A stretch of DNA of 64,000 nucleotides from Poecilobothrus nobilitatus (Eukaryota > Arthropoda > Insecta > Diptera > Dolichopodidae), in contig OX352773.1 in assembly GCA_947095535.1 (NCBI GenBank), positions 270,808,515 through 270,872,514 on the forward strand. The letters run 5' to 3'. The position numbers and the translations under genes were made by a program. Below the pieces are notes generated by a model that was not told the DNA's origin, searched no databases, and was given only the letters and a program-made list of their open reading frames with translations. Below are positions 23,641-37,500 of this stretch, in pieces (positions within the stretch are counted from its first letter, which is position 1; every line of letters begins with the position of its first letter).

Positions 23641-26317
23641 TTGAACTTGAAGTGGTCATATATTAGCTTGAATGAAATGTTGAATTTTTTTGATTAGTTT
23701 TTTTTTCTACAATTTTTAAAATCAATATGTTTTTTTTAATAAAAATAAAAATAATGCACATGTATCGAATATTGCTAAGACATCAAACAAACAAAACCAA
23801 TAAAAAATATTATTTTCTTTAATCTAAATTATTTGATTATAGTTTTGATGATTAAAGTTAAAAAGTATAGTTGCAATCGACCTTGAATTTCACAGAATTT
23901 ATCACTTTAGCAATACCAGTTAATTTAAGGAACTTTGTAATAATCTATTTGTTTGTTGCAATCTGCAATGTTACAATTTTTTTTTTATAATAAAAAGAAA
24001 AATAAAAATAGTATACTTGTATATGGCAATTGGCAAGTGCTAACATTGTTTTTTTCATTTCAATAATTTCAATTTTCTCAGCGTCCCATTTTTAAATGTT
24101 GCTAGTTGAGTTGCTATTCAAAGCTTCTTTCAAATACTACCTCATCATATTTTATATTTTTCGTTGAATTTTTTTATATTATTTTAATATTTGTACTTTT
24201 TATGCGTTATTCTCTTTCTTGTTTATATTCGAAAAGGATGAAAATTTAATTAAATATTTACTTTTACATGATTTGTTTAATAAAAAGGATAAAGTTTCGA
24301 AATTTAGAATGTTTAGTTTAACACAAATTAAAAAATATTTAAAATTGTTTTGTTATAAATCGTAACTACTCTGAGCTTTAACCATAACTGTTTTTAGGTA
24401 AGTTCACTAAATATCCGAACATTTTCAAGCCTTTCATTTAAGTCTTGTCAGATTTCTATATCTCTGCTGCACTATACACCTATTTAAGTGTATGTTACCG
24501 CTCTATATTTTCAAAGTGCTAATTAAAACCTCTAATGTCGTCATCAACAAATGGGATCCTTAAATAAATTCATCACGTGAACTAATTATTTAATTATCTT
24601 TCCGCAAAATTAGAAAAGAATCGGTACGTTTAACTCCTTTTCAGAACTTTAAATTTACATAGAGAGTATTTACAGGTATATTAAGATAAAATATGGGAGA
24701 AGATTGCAAAATTTTCATTGATTGTTCCAATAAAAATTCATTCATATTACTAAAATTTAGTTTTACTAAAATTTTAAATAGAAATAACGGAATTGGGGAA
24801 GTAAAATATATACTTACGAATATTTGACACTGAATTGATGATAATATGGGAAGTTTTCTTAAAAATTCAAAATCTTAAGTATACAATTTTTTTTTTTTTG
24901 CTTTATATACATAAAAAAAACTTCAAAAGAAGAAAAATAACATTTTTTTTTACCATTTTCAATTTCAAGAAAATTTGATTCAAACTTTTACAAAGTTTTC
25001 AAAATTACTATAAAACCAATTTAAAATTTAATTGATTTCAAAGTGTAATATTTTTCTGTAGTCCTTAAATTAATTAAAAAGTAGTTTTTGAAAAAGTTTA
25101 AAGTACAGTTTTATTATAAAATTCATAAAAGTTTGAAAAGTTTAATACATATACAAAGATTTTATAAGGTGTTTTTCTTTTCGTTTGAATATCGAACATT
25201 TTGGAAACAAACTGAAGTTAACTTTTAAGACATGTTTTATAATTTAAAAATTAGTTGTTAAATATTTTTTATTTATATTAGGTATCTATATAATTTTTTA
25301 AAAATTAAATTATAGCAATTAATTTATGTAATTATCATTTTTATAAATTTCTCTTTTTCCTAGAATTTTTTTTTTTATAAAAGAGGCAGAACTGTAGGGT
25401 AAGTACTGCATAATTATGTACATACAAGAAAATAATATAAATATTTTTCTAAAATTGTATAAAAAATTAAATATAATTTATATTTCTTTAGAAAATGAGT
25501 AGAATTAAAAAGCAAAAGAAAATTAATATAAAAAAAAATATTTGAAATAAAAATGTTAAAGTAAATGTAAAAAAAATAATTAGTTTACCAGAAAAAAACT
25601 TGGTAATCAATACCAATTAATATTGAAAGAAATTGAGTTTCCACAATTTTTGGAAAAATCAGTAAATCACCCATTAAGATGGAAATAACTAATAAAATTT
25701 AAAAAAAAATTTAAATGAATTTGAAATTTATATTGAATTAATATTAACTAAAATTTCCCATCATTTTTTTGATTCCGTTTAATGGGGGACTAATAAACTT
25801 TTTTTAAGGTATTTTTTAATAAATATTATAAATATGTAGAAATAACATGCTAATTGTAATAATAATATAAAAAATATTAGTTCCCCACTCTAAAGAACTA
25901 TTTATGTATGTATTAATAAATGCAATGAATAAACCTATTATAGAATTCTGAGTTATGACGACATGTCAGTATTTAAAAATAGAAAATTGTTACAATATTC
26001 TAAAAAAAAAAACTAATGAAATTTATTTTACTTTCGTAATTATTTACACACGTTTACATTCTTCAAATTTGATTTTTTTTTTATTTCATTTTATCTTTCT
26101 TTAACTTCTTTTTTTTATCAAAACCCAAAAATTTCAATAACATTTACATAATCAAACGATAGCAACATAATAAGAAAAACAAAAGTACTTTTATTTCAAT
26201 AACACCCACTTAATCAATAAATCTAATACATATATTTAAGAAAAGGGGTTGTTGGTTTTTTTCCATCTTCTATTTCTATTATAATAAACTTAAACAAAAT
26301 GTTATTATTATATTATA
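23641..26317. other. AT-rich spacer with one modestly complex patch
   Basis: 24360-24690 is somewhat less AT-biased (CTGCTGCACTATACACC, AATGTCGTCATCAAC, CATCACGTGAAC) but holds no frame or repeat I recognise. The rest is low-complexity. Confidence 0.5.
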
Positions 26318-26415
26318 AACATAAATCCACGTGTCGGATCGCATGAGATTAAAATAAACGGTAAAAGAAAACTATACGCACGGGGAAAAATTATTGCTGA
26401 ATCGCTTCTAGTGTT
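26318..26415. other. higher-complexity island, candidate regulatory DNA
   Basis: CCACGTGTCGGATCGCATGAG with ATACGCACGGGG downstream forms a compact unique patch containing an E-box (CACGTG). No frame or splice structure is evident. Confidence 0.2.
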
Positions 26416-26904
26416 TTAGTTTTTTTTTTTGTTTTTTCTATTTCTGGAATTTCGTCAACTTCAATTCAATTTTTATAAATACTGCATAGCTCACCATCAT
26501 AATCATAACCACTTTACAATAAATTTCTTGTTTTTTTTTGCTTTTGAAATTAATAATTTTTCTTTTTTTTTTTTTCAATTAGCATTTTATTATTTTATTG
26601 GCACATGTGCATTTGCTGTTTTATTTAGTTTTTAAATTTTCATATTTTATTTAAATTTTAATATTTATTTTTTATGATTTTCAGGTCATTAATTATCAAA
26701 TCATGTCTTAGGGTGGGGTTTCAACAAATTTACAAAAAAAAAATTAAAAAAAAACACGAATTTATTTGCAATTAAAAATTATTCGGATGACACGTAACTG
26801 CATGTGGATTTTTATGTGTACCAAAATTTAGCATAAATATGTAAGTATGTACTTATATATATATATTCTTAAATATATGTTCATAAAATATAAAAATTAT
26901 GAAA

Positions 26905-26910
<6 letters not shown>

Positions 26911-26935
<25 letters not shown>
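26911..26935. repeat. (TA)n microsatellite
   Basis: Uninterrupted TA dinucleotide tract of about 12 units, followed by ACATATATATGTGTACC. Confidence 0.95.
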
Positions 26936-26936
<1 letters not shown>

Positions 26937-29369
26937 CAATATACATATATATGTGTACCTATGTATATATAAAACAAAAGAAAAAAATTAAAAAATAATT
27001 AAATTATGCGTAGATAAAAAAAAACTAAAATTAAATAAAAAAAAAAATACAAATATGAAAAACTTTAATAATACTCAATTTTTTAATATCCGCCTTTTTT
27101 TAACAATAAGTTTTTTTTTTTAATATTATGGTTTATTGTATATTTTCCAATTTCAATATTGAATTAATTTCATTCCTGTATAGTAAAATATAAAAACTTA
27201 CCACTTGGAAATTAATTTCACTAACAAAAAAAAAACAAAAAAAAAAAAGTAATTGGTGTATACAAAGGTTTACTTTATTTACTCCAATTGTAATATTATA
27301 ATACACATGTATAGGGAAAGAAGAAAAATTAAGAAGTTAAATTCCAAAATAAAAATAAAATAAGGGGAGAAAAAAAAAAGAAAATAAAGAAGAATTAACC
27401 GTTTTTCTATTATGCAAACCGGATTAATTTGGTTATTACTTTTATAAAAAATGTAAATGTGTCAACTCAACCTCTTTTACTACCTAACCTCTTTTATTAT
27501 CGGGTAAAAAATGAAATATGTACCTACATATTGTGAAAATATAATTAAGTATAAATAAGGTACCTAGAAAATTTTAATTGGTACCAATATCCTAATCGTT
27601 AATCTGTTCTTTTTTTTTATTTTTGTTGAAAACACGCCCTTTTTTAAATAATTGTTTTTTTTTTTTTTCATTGTAAATAGAATATTAATTTTAAACTTAT
27701 TATAAAATTAATAGAATCTAACCTGTCATATTTTAATTGTCAAAATGTTTTCGTTGTCAAAAACGTATAAAATGTTTTCTACGCTAATCACGGCGTATTT
27801 TATTATAATTTTAAGTAGACTTGTTCATTTAATATAATATTTTTTTTCAATTGTAAACAAAGAAGAAAATAAGTATTAGGACATTTTGAAGGGCAAAATC
27901 TGAATTTTCTCAAGATATTTTCGTATATTTATTTAAATTATTAAAAAAAAGTTTTTAAGATAAGGATAAAATAATTATTCAATATTATTATCACATTTTT
28001 ATTAATATCCTGTAGTTATCAGTTATCACTACACAATACTATCCAATTTCATTTTTCAATTTTCTATTAGTTATTTAAATTTGTCATTTATTTTCATTTA
28101 CTTGCTGTTTTTATTTTATAAATTAGTTTTTTTTTTTTTTTTGGTTATAAATAATGGGAGTAAATTTTTCAAATTTAAATAATGAAAATATCTACATATA
28201 CATATAATGTATATGTATGTATATAAAAATTTTTTTCTTCCTACTAATAAAAATAACTAATTGTTATGTACAATATTATATTATGTAATTATATATATTT
28301 TTTTTATATTTTTAAAATATTGATTGCGGTCAATTGAAAATTTTCAATAGATTTAAATTATTAATAATACATTTTTTTTTTATTTAAATCGATTTATTTA
28401 AAAATCTGATGTTTTTTTTTTAATGGTATGAACTTTATAAAAATTGCAGTTCCATTTTGCCAAACTTAATTTTTTTTTAATTGATAGGTAATAATAATTC
28501 GATTTAATACTTTTGGAGGATTCTGTTACCTAATAATTACTAATATTAATAAAAACCCATATAAATAATTTTTAAAAAAATATACTGTACATTATTTAAT
28601 ATTCTTTATTTTTTGTAAAAAATATACAGTTTATTTGAATAAAATTTATCTATATGTAGCTATGAATTAATATAATGTTAAGTAAAACAAAATACACAAT
28701 TTATATTTTATTTATAGCAATTTTCCTTGATAGTTCCTAAAAAAAATCATTTGCAGAATCGATTTTAATTTTGATTCCAACAAATCTCATTTGAAATTTT
28801 ACTTTTAATTCAATATTTGATTTAAGACAGTTAAAAATGTCTAAAATATCAAAATCTTTGTTTCTAATGTACTATACTTATTTTTGAATACCAGCCCAAT
28901 TATACATAATAATATACATATTATAAATATTTTACACGACAATTTTAAATTAATAACTTTAACCACATATTTTTATTTCAGGAAAAAACAATTCATAGAA
29001 TTAGTCATCAATCATCATATTATGTTATACGGATATGTTTAAATACTAGAAACATCATTGCTGGTTAAAAACGCTCAAGGAAATTCAAAGTTGATTTTTC
29101 AGACATAAAGTGCATTTTTATAATAATTACATCTATAAATTGATATTGAAATAAAAAGAAAAAATAATTTTATTACAAACTACATTAGTCTAAATTTGAT
29201 TCAGTATATAAAGTATAAAATTAAGTTATTTGTTTTTCTTTTTTTGTATAGTCTATTTTTATTTTAAGAATTTTAAAAATTAGTACCTATATTCTTCTTA
29301 ATTTAAAAAAAAAAAAACAATTTCTGCACTCATAAAAATCAATTCATTAATTTTAGATTGTAGATACAC

Positions 29370-29403
29370 AATGATATATATATATACATATATATATATC
29401 ATT
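29370..29403. repeat. TA-rich near-perfect palindrome
   Basis: AATGATATATATATATA and its complement meet around a CA/TG centre, bounded by AATG on one side and CATT on the other. It could extrude as a cruciform. Confidence 0.8.
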
Positions 29404-31233
29404 AAATTAATTATATTTCATCCCTTTTCCGGACCTAGTCTTTCAATATGTTTAACCTTTTTTTCAAATTTCTTCCCGTCATCCCGTCAATAAATTGTTA
29501 AGCGATACTCGTTACTGTCATATTTATTTTATTTCTAAAAAAAAAAAAAATGTTTGCTACACCATTTGTTAACTTTAGCATTATTAGGAAGCAAAAATTT
29601 TAAATTTTTTTCATAATGTCTAGTTTTTTATTTTCTCTGTATTAAATTTTGTTATTGATTGGAAAGAAAAAAAAATTATGATTTCCACTTGATTCCACAT
29701 TCTATTAAACGTAACAACAAAAATTATTCATATACAATTCGTATTGATTCAATGATTCCAATGCAGAAATGAAGAAAGGGTTTGCAACTAGAAAATGTTT
29801 TAAAAGGATTCATCAGTAACTTTTTTAATAAAAAAAAGTAAAATTATTAAAGCCAGCAGCTGTCATTTTTTTTTCCTCTGTTATTTCATCACCCTGACTG
29901 TAAAAAAATAATTATTTAATATATTTTCATAATCACAAATATTTCAAAAATTAAAAAATAAAAAAACTTAATTTTATTTTTCATTCCGGAAGAAAAATAT
30001 TTGCCAGTTTTTTCTTTTATACCTCATCATATATAAATACACAGAACAGAAAATTATATTTATTACTAGATCTTATATTAACTATAGGAAAAAGCACCTA
30101 CTCAATTCCCCGGTCGCATTTTTTTTTCCACATAAATTTAAAATAAACATTTTCCCCTATATATGTTTTCAATCTCATCGGATTTCATTATTCTGACATT
30201 TCGAAGCGGCTTATTTTACAATTCTCTTTATTTTATTGATTTTTTTATTTTGTTTTCATTTCTAAATAAAATTTAAAATAAAAACTGCATGTTTTAAATT
30301 GTATTTATTTAGGTCTTATTCCATTCCATTCAATCTATTAACATTATTCTTTTTCCGTTCATTTTATTGAACGGTGTTTATTTTCTAAAGTAAACGGATA
30401 TAATATATATATATATACATACATATTATACATTATACATATACTGTGACTGTAAAATTAATCTATCTACTACTATACTTTTAAATATATGAAAATGGTA
30501 AGGCATACCTAAGACTTCAAGTATATAAATTTACAATCTGGGTCGCGTGAAGAAAACAGACAAAGATCGGTCAAATTTCCAAACTAGGTAGTATATATAC
30601 GAGTATGTAACTTAATAAAATCCAATTGGTGCCATATTAACTAAATAATGAAACGAACAAAATAAAAAAAGACAGGTTGTTTTTCACAAAAATATCAATG
30701 TTTTAATCAATAAAATGAAAAACAAGAATAGTATAAATTAAAATACTGGAAATTTGACTTAAATATAATAATAATAATAATTAATAATGATAAAAAAATT
30801 AATTTAAGTTAATTTTTTAATAGAGACATTATAAATATTTTCCATCATTATTACTTTTAGTGATTTTTGTAACCAGATTTTGTCTGACTCAAATTTTTTT
30901 TATTAGTAATATTTGTTTCTTCGGCAATTCCCCTTTGTTAATAATAAATTGTTTTTTCAGTTGCTTGGGGTCTTGTTTGAATTTTAGCAAATTACAAAAA
31001 ACAAATTTTAATTTTGATTTCTTGAATTATATATAAAAATAATTTCTTATGCATGTGCATATTTAAATATCTTTACTGTCAAAAACAAGAACGTGCCTTA
31101 TACTTAAAACAAGCGTAGTTCAAATTATATATGTATTTAAAAAGTTATATATTTATTTAAAAAGTTTTCTATTTTTTTTTAATTGCTTGATTTCTTTAAT
31201 GGTTAAACTGACCAGCCTATCTACACTACACAG

Positions 31234-31260
31234 GAACACGTGGAACATGTAACAGGAAAG
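31234..31260 (+). other. candidate 27-nt microexon
   Basis: The segment is bounded by CTACACTACACAG (acceptor AG at 31232-31233, with the pyrimidine-rich TTTTTTTTTAATTGCTTGATTTC upstream) and by GGAAAG|GTAAGATGG, a near-consensus donor (GTAAGA). Its length, 27 nt, is a multiple of three. In phase 0 it reads EHVEHVTGK. In the phase with one leftover base at the end it reads xTRGTCNRK plus G. The third phase contains a stop. The latter open phase is compatible with the terminal exon candidates at 47098 and 59288, which each need one incoming base. I do not recognise the host gene. The pairing of two good splice sites around a frame-preserving segment is the evidence; chance pairing remains possible. 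Confidence 0.4.
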
Positions 31261-31580
31261 GTAAGATGGGAATTATGAAAATGTGAAAATGTTATAAAAT
31301 GAATAAGGAAAATTTTGGAGAATGTTAGGAATTGGAGAATTGATCTTAATTAATTTGCATTCAATCACTACGTGGAATAGTACTAGGCCTTATTATAGTA
31401 TTTAGAATTGATTAAATTACAATCAATACAATTCTAGTTGTATATATTTTTTTTTATTGTTATAAAACAGATTTGTATATTTTGATTTGAGTATTTGTTT
31501 GTTAACATTACTATGGTTAGGTGTGTGTTATAAATAATAAGTTAAAATTGTTAGTTTACCTTTGATATTTGTATTGTTAT

Positions 31581-31727
31581 ATGTTTTTGTTTATTGATGA
31601 TAAACTCACTTTTACTGAGTTTCGTACTTGCGTCTTCCGAATGGGCGATACGCAAACCACAATGCTATTTAAAGTTCATGAGAAACTTGTTCAATTTTTA
31701 CCAAAATCTGGTTCAAATAAAAAATAA
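31581..31727 (+). CDS. unrecognised 48-codon frame in a GC-richer patch
   Basis: An ATG-to-TAA frame reading MFLFIDDKLTFTEFRTCV.. and ending ..LPKSGSNKK. The middle (CGTACTTGCGTCTTCCGAATGGGCGATACGC) is the least AT-biased stretch for kilobases and its codons look coding. FTEFRTCVFRMGDTQ loosely recalls polyprotein fragments of BEL/Pao integrases, but the match is too weak to assign. It starts 320 bases after the candidate microexon. Alternatives are an exon read in this frame, a retroelement scrap or a unique noncoding island. An overlapping frame at 31594-31803 ends in lysine-rich low complexity and is less credible. Confidence 0.2.
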   Translation: MFLFIDDKLTFTEFRTCVFRMGDTQTTMLFKVHEKLVQFLPKSGSNKK

Positions 31728-32717
31728 ACAAAATTTTTTAAGCTTTTTTTTAAAGAAAAAATCTTATACTAGAAAAGAAAAAATTTTATATAAACTACTT
31801 TGATCTTTGATCGATTTGGTTTGCTATCAATTTTTGAAGTAAAATTATCCACATTAAATATTCGCTACGAAATAGTTAAAAATAAAATTAATTGATGGTA
31901 CAAACTACAAAAAATATAGAAAAAAACATGGAAGAAAAAGAAAATTAGAACTAATCGAAGGTACCAATGACAAATCTGCTTAAATTTAAAATGACATGAC
32001 ATGTATGTTAAGACCTATCAGAGTAATATTATTTTACGCTTTTTTAAATTTCCTGGCGTTTTACATCTTCACTTTTTCCATGTTTAAGTCATTTTTAATA
32101 CTTAAAAAAAAATAATTAAAAATTAAAATATAATCTAATTTTCCTTTATCTTCAATCTTTCTTCTTCATAATTGGGGATCTGTTAGAAGCAGTTGCTATT
32201 TTTATTCCAATTTTCTGAAGATACGTTAAGTAAGTCATATCAAGGGGATTTCAGATTTATTGATGTCTTTTAAAATTATACTTCATTATTCAATGGAAAA
32301 AACCTTATCTCTTCTAATTATATACCATTTGAAAATAATATCTGTTTGGAAATAACTTTAAGAAAACGAAAGTAATATGTAAATCAAATTTTATTTAATG
32401 CCATTAACTGATTTCATAATTGTAAATTTATACTGTAAATCAACGTTAAAATTTTAATTTAGATTTTTAATAACTAGTAATTGTTTATAAATATGTAAGA
32501 AAGTAATTTTAAATTAAAAAAAAGTGCATCAGCAACTTTTTAATCACTTTGAAAAGAAAATAAATCAAACGTAAATAACTCGTTATTATAATTATGAAAA
32601 CAAAATTTTTAAAAGTAAATTTCCAACAAAATAATAAATATTATTTTTAAATTATACGAGTAAATATTAGTTATGTTGGCAATAAAACCAAACTAAATTG
32701 GGATAGGGGAATTTATG

Positions 32718-33198
32718 TCGATTTATGGGATTTAAATATCGATTTATCTATAATGTCGATTTCAGAATGTGGATTCTTAAAATATCGACTTGCACAAAAT
32801 TTCGACTAAAAAATAAATGTTCAAAGCTTTCAAAACAAATGATTGAAACCTTGTAGTTTCTAACCAACTCGAAAATCCCTCCTATGTAATTACTTTTGTT
32901 ACATTTAAATTCCAACTACATATATAACACCTAAATATAACAATTTATAAATGGTTTCATCAGCAGAAATAAAACAAGTTTTTATTTAGAGCTCGTATTA
33001 TAAATCTTTTTTTTCATGTATTGTATTCATATTTTGCAAATCTATCAAAAAATTAAAACACACAATTTTCTATATAAAAAATTTAAGAATCGAGCTTTTT
33101 GTCGATATAGAAGTCGATATTTTTTCCATCAACATTTTTTTTTTATTTGATATTTAGTTTGTTTTTGTTTGTTTGTTTTCCCTAAAAAAAAGTCGATA
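32718..33198. promoter_or_regulatory. cluster of CGATA/TATCG motifs, possible insulator-type site
   Basis: GTCGAT(T/A) motifs recur: TATCGAT 32737-32743, TATCG 32783-32787, CGATA at 33103, 33115 and 33194, plus further TCGAT/TTCGAC variants at 32718, 32756 and near 32802. In Drosophila, clustered CGATA is the recognised target of the insulator protein BEAF-32, and DREF uses the related TATCGATA. The clustering is seen; the function is inference. Confidence 0.25.
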
Positions 33199-34429
33199 TT
33201 TTGGCAATCGACATTATGAAAATTGACATATAGCTCATGATCCCATTTAATTGAAACAAATACTTTTTTGTTTGTTTAAAATAATTAAAAATTTATTCGT
33301 TAATTAAGCAAATATATAGTCAGTCAGTGAGTTGAACAACCAAATCTAGCTTTGATATTTTTTATTTTAAATTTTAACTAATGAATGCTTTTATTTAAAA
33401 TACCCAATAAAAACAAAAATGAATTTCAAATAAATCAAGATCTAATAGCATAAAAATTAAATATAATCGTAAAATTGCACTGTCCGAAGTGATAAGTTAT
33501 TTTATTACAAACGAATCAATCGAAAAATGATTTTGTATAAAAAAAAAGAAGAAGATAAAAAAGAAGTGTAAAAATTCTTAAAAACTAAACAATTATTTAA
33601 TTATAATCTAATTATATTCGTTATTTTGAAAGTTTTTAATTTTTTAAAACCCATATAAAACTTAAGAGTAAATTTTTTTAAAAAAAAAAAATAAGCAACA
33701 GTTGCATGCAAACACCAGACCACATCATCCATTTTCCTTATAATTAAAAATATTGAGATAATTTAGTTTCATTGTTGATTGCATATACATATATACTATT
33801 AAAATAAATATATTATATATTGTAATTTAATAACCTTCTTAAAAAAAAAAAAAAACGTTTCTTTCAATTAATAATTACATATAGCAATTTTTTATGTTAT
33901 AAATAAAAAATGACATTTGTTATACGATTTATAAAAGACAAAGAATGATAATTTTATCCTACACCAACTGTTGATGTCTCATACAAATAAAATATAATGA
34001 AAATTTAAAATTATTTCAATTCAAGAAAAAATAAAAATTTAAATAATTTAAATATTATATTTGTAGGTATAAATAAACCCAAAAAAGAATCTAATTACTG
34101 CACCCATTTGTTTATTTAGTATTTGATATACTTAAACAACTTTCTACTAACTAATATAAAATTTTAATAAGATTATAAAAATATTATGTAAGATTAAATA
34201 ACATTTTATATGTATATTAAAATTTGTGCAAATGAATGAGTAGGTATATATAAACAAAATAATTTTTAATAATAAACTTTCCTTGCCAATTCCTTTACCA
34301 ATAATATTAATATAACATACTTTAATAGTTAACTCACAACTTTAAAAGGACGAGGGGCTTAAGGATTTCTTGTCATTCTTGTGGCCTGACTTCATATTTG
34401 TATATTATGATTATTTTTCCCGTAATATA

Positions 34430-34540
34430 TCTATCATCAGTGAAATCGCAATGAAATCGATTTAATACACAAATCATATCGATTTTGACGTTATCAAATT
34501 ACATTTTGAACTTTTTGCACGATTAAAATCTTGAAAAACC
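34430..34540. other. compact complex patch with paired ATCGATT motifs
   Basis: GAAATCGCAATGAAATCGATTTAA..CATATCGATTTTGACG is distinct from the surrounding homopolymer DNA and carries two ATCGATTT sites. It is a candidate conserved noncoding element; no frame is present. Confidence 0.2.
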
Positions 34541-37500
34541 TATACATAATGGAAATTCAAAAAAAAAAACACTTTCTTTGTAAATTGTAATACGCTTTAA
34601 ATGGATTATTTTATTTCCGTCATTTATGGTTACGGAACTATAATTATTAAATATTTAGAAAATATATTTAAGTATATATTTACATAGTACAATAAAAGAA
34701 AATGACGTTAGAGCTATTTTAAAATATTTTAAAGAATCAAAAGTTTAGTGCATGTTTAAAAAACTTTGTTCGGCGTAAAAATATAAATTATTATGTTATT
34801 TATCAAACTTTGTCAGCATTTATATACATAGTTGCTGAGGGTTCTAATATTCTGATTTAGCTCTTAATTGATTTTAAAAATAGTCTGTTTTACAGATAAT
34901 GATAAATATAAAGATTTAAAAAAAGAAAATTACTGCCAAAATAAATATAAACCTAATTCAATTATAAAACCAATCAACCCAAACATTCAAAATTTGCCTT
35001 CTAGAGATAAAATGTATGAGATTGAAATTGTAAAATCTGTTTTTCAAAAGTATCTGTCTGTAACTCTGTATATGTGTTTTGGTCATTTTAACTATTGTAA
35101 ATTTCATGAATAAAATATAAATTGAACACAAAATCAACCCTAGTAGAACAAAAATTAAATGAACATTTTTCAATTATGCCATAATCAAAAGTAGAAAATA
35201 ACACTGAAAAATATGATTTGAATTTAATTCAATAAATTTTCGTTATTTATTTTTCCAATTCATTCGAAATAATTTTAATTTATTGGATATTTTTATTTGG
35301 TTTAATTTATTTGTTTTTTTTTTTTTGGTATTCAAATTATGTCCGATAGGCACTTAGAGCTCATTTTTGAATAGAAACCGAAAATGCATAATAATGAGTT
35401 TTGATTGGCTGTGGTTTGGTTTTCAATTTGATTTTATTTTAATATCAATTTTAATTTTTGAACCTAAATCTATATGTAAATAGTTCAATGCTTATTTTAT
35501 AAATCTGACAGTAAATAAATTCAACAACGCGACAAAAAAAAAAATTTATTTTAAAAAACTAATTTAGAAATTAATTTATTGTTTAGAACTGTGTGCATAA
35601 TTTGCGTTGTGTAAATTGAACAACTGCAACCTAAAGGGAAATTATATTACAGTTTTTTCACAAGCAGAAATCTTTCTTCGTAAATTTTTGTAATATCCTC
35701 TAGTATATAAAAATACTTTTTATAAAAGGTTGCCGTATAAACCAAGTTACTAATTTCGAATCCAATTTACTATAGTTTAAACGGTAATCGCTTAGTCCAA
35801 AGTAAAATTTGCTAACTGATGAGGGGAACGAAACTCTTTATTTTCGAATTACGAAACTGCAAAGAAGTATTTTATCTGTGTTAAAAATTTTTAAAGTTAT
35901 TTAAAATTAAATTTTTTTTTTAAATAATTCAAACAAGTAACAATTTTTACTTGTGAGGCATTCAGTACGAAAATAAAGATAATTGGGACTGCAATACGAA
36001 ATATGACAGTAGCAGCAGCAGCAATCAACCCAAAAAAAAAATGATTACAACGACACTTCATATAAATTTTGAGGATACAGAGGATATAAAATTAAAATGA
36101 ATTTTCAATTAAATTCTTTGGTATTTAAAAGGGATACATAATACATTTTAAATTTGTTTCAAAATTTTGTTATCGATTAGCAAGAAAATTTTATTTTTTA
36201 ATTAAATATTTATTTATTTTGTATTTAGCAGTTTATTTTAATAGTTTTTTTTTTTAATGAGAAATTTAAATGAATTTAATAAGCTTTTTAAAATGCTAAT
36301 TTGTTGTTAGAATCAGAGAGCCAAATTGAATGAATATTAAATTAAGAAATAATTAAGGTGCGTTTGCACGATTTCTAAATAAGGTGTAACTGATTCTGAT
36401 TGAAAATTTTAGAAATATTTATTATAGTAAAGTATTTTTTTAAAATTAATTTATATTAATATTGAGTTTTCTAATTTAAAAACAAAAAAAAAAATAATTA
36501 AATATATTCAATGAACGTAGGTGTAAATAATTTTCAATAAAATGTTTTCCCATTATGAACCCAAATGATTTCCCATTACGATTTGATTTACAATCAAAAT
36601 ATTTAAAAATATCTTTATTCGAAATTGTATATTGTTAAATATTCAAACCATATAAAAAAAATTACTTTTTCATGTTTATTTCCCGAAGTCCGTAACTCAA
36701 ATTATCATAAATAGGTTGCCAAATATAGCATTAGTGTCTTGAATCAGCAATATTTTTTTTTTTCAGATAAATTTTTTCTAGTAAAACTCATAATATAAAA
36801 ACTTTTTGAAAGCGAATATCTTAACGCATTAATTATAACAATTTTTCAGCCAAGCATTTAATATAATGAGGGAGAAGTTAAAATTTTTATATCTTTTTAT
36901 TATCTTATATAACGGAACCATTAAAGTTACTAATAATGAATTTGAATAGTACACAAATAAAAAAATTTTAAAATTGTCTCACAAAAAAATGGCAGATAAA
37001 CCCATCAACAAAACTTGGTAAAAAAAAGTTCGTTATCGTCTTTTTCAGTCATTAGGACATCCGCCAATTATAAAAGTCATGTGAAATACAAAACAATATC
37101 ATTTAAAAATAACGCTTTTCAAAATCTTTATTATACCATATTGTTTTTGTCGTAAAATTTATCGGTATTATTATACTCTATATTTTATAACATTATTTAT
37201 AGTTTACAATTTTAAGCCAAACATTTTTACTGATAATTAATAATAAATTATTTCGGCAAATAACCGAAACGTCCGTTTGATCAAAAAGTAAACAATTTTT
37301 ATTTAGTTTTTTTTTTTTTTGGAAGGATCAAAACAACCAATGCCTTCTAATTCTAAAACTACAAAATTAGGATTTTCAAAATTAATTTTTTAAAAAAAAA
37401 ACTAATTATTTTTTTTAAAAAAGTTTAAGTTAAATTTCTTTGAGATTTTTTTTCTACTTATTATAAACGTATACAATTTAAACGTTATTATTATTCATAC

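Larger units (their letters stand above)
26416..31200. other. long AT-rich spacer, no gene seen
   Basis: Dominated by poly-A/T, TA repeats and TACATA runs. Includes the (TA)n tract at 26911-26935 and a TA-rich palindrome at 29370-29403. Confidence 0.6.

Noticed and set aside
24060..24140. Exon after ATTTTCTCAG
   Set aside because: Acceptor is plausible but the following sequence is AT-rich with early stops in all useful phases.
25169..25195. Second MITE like 17397-17752
   Set aside because: Only one end-like sequence is present and it matches the TIR imperfectly; no partner end found.
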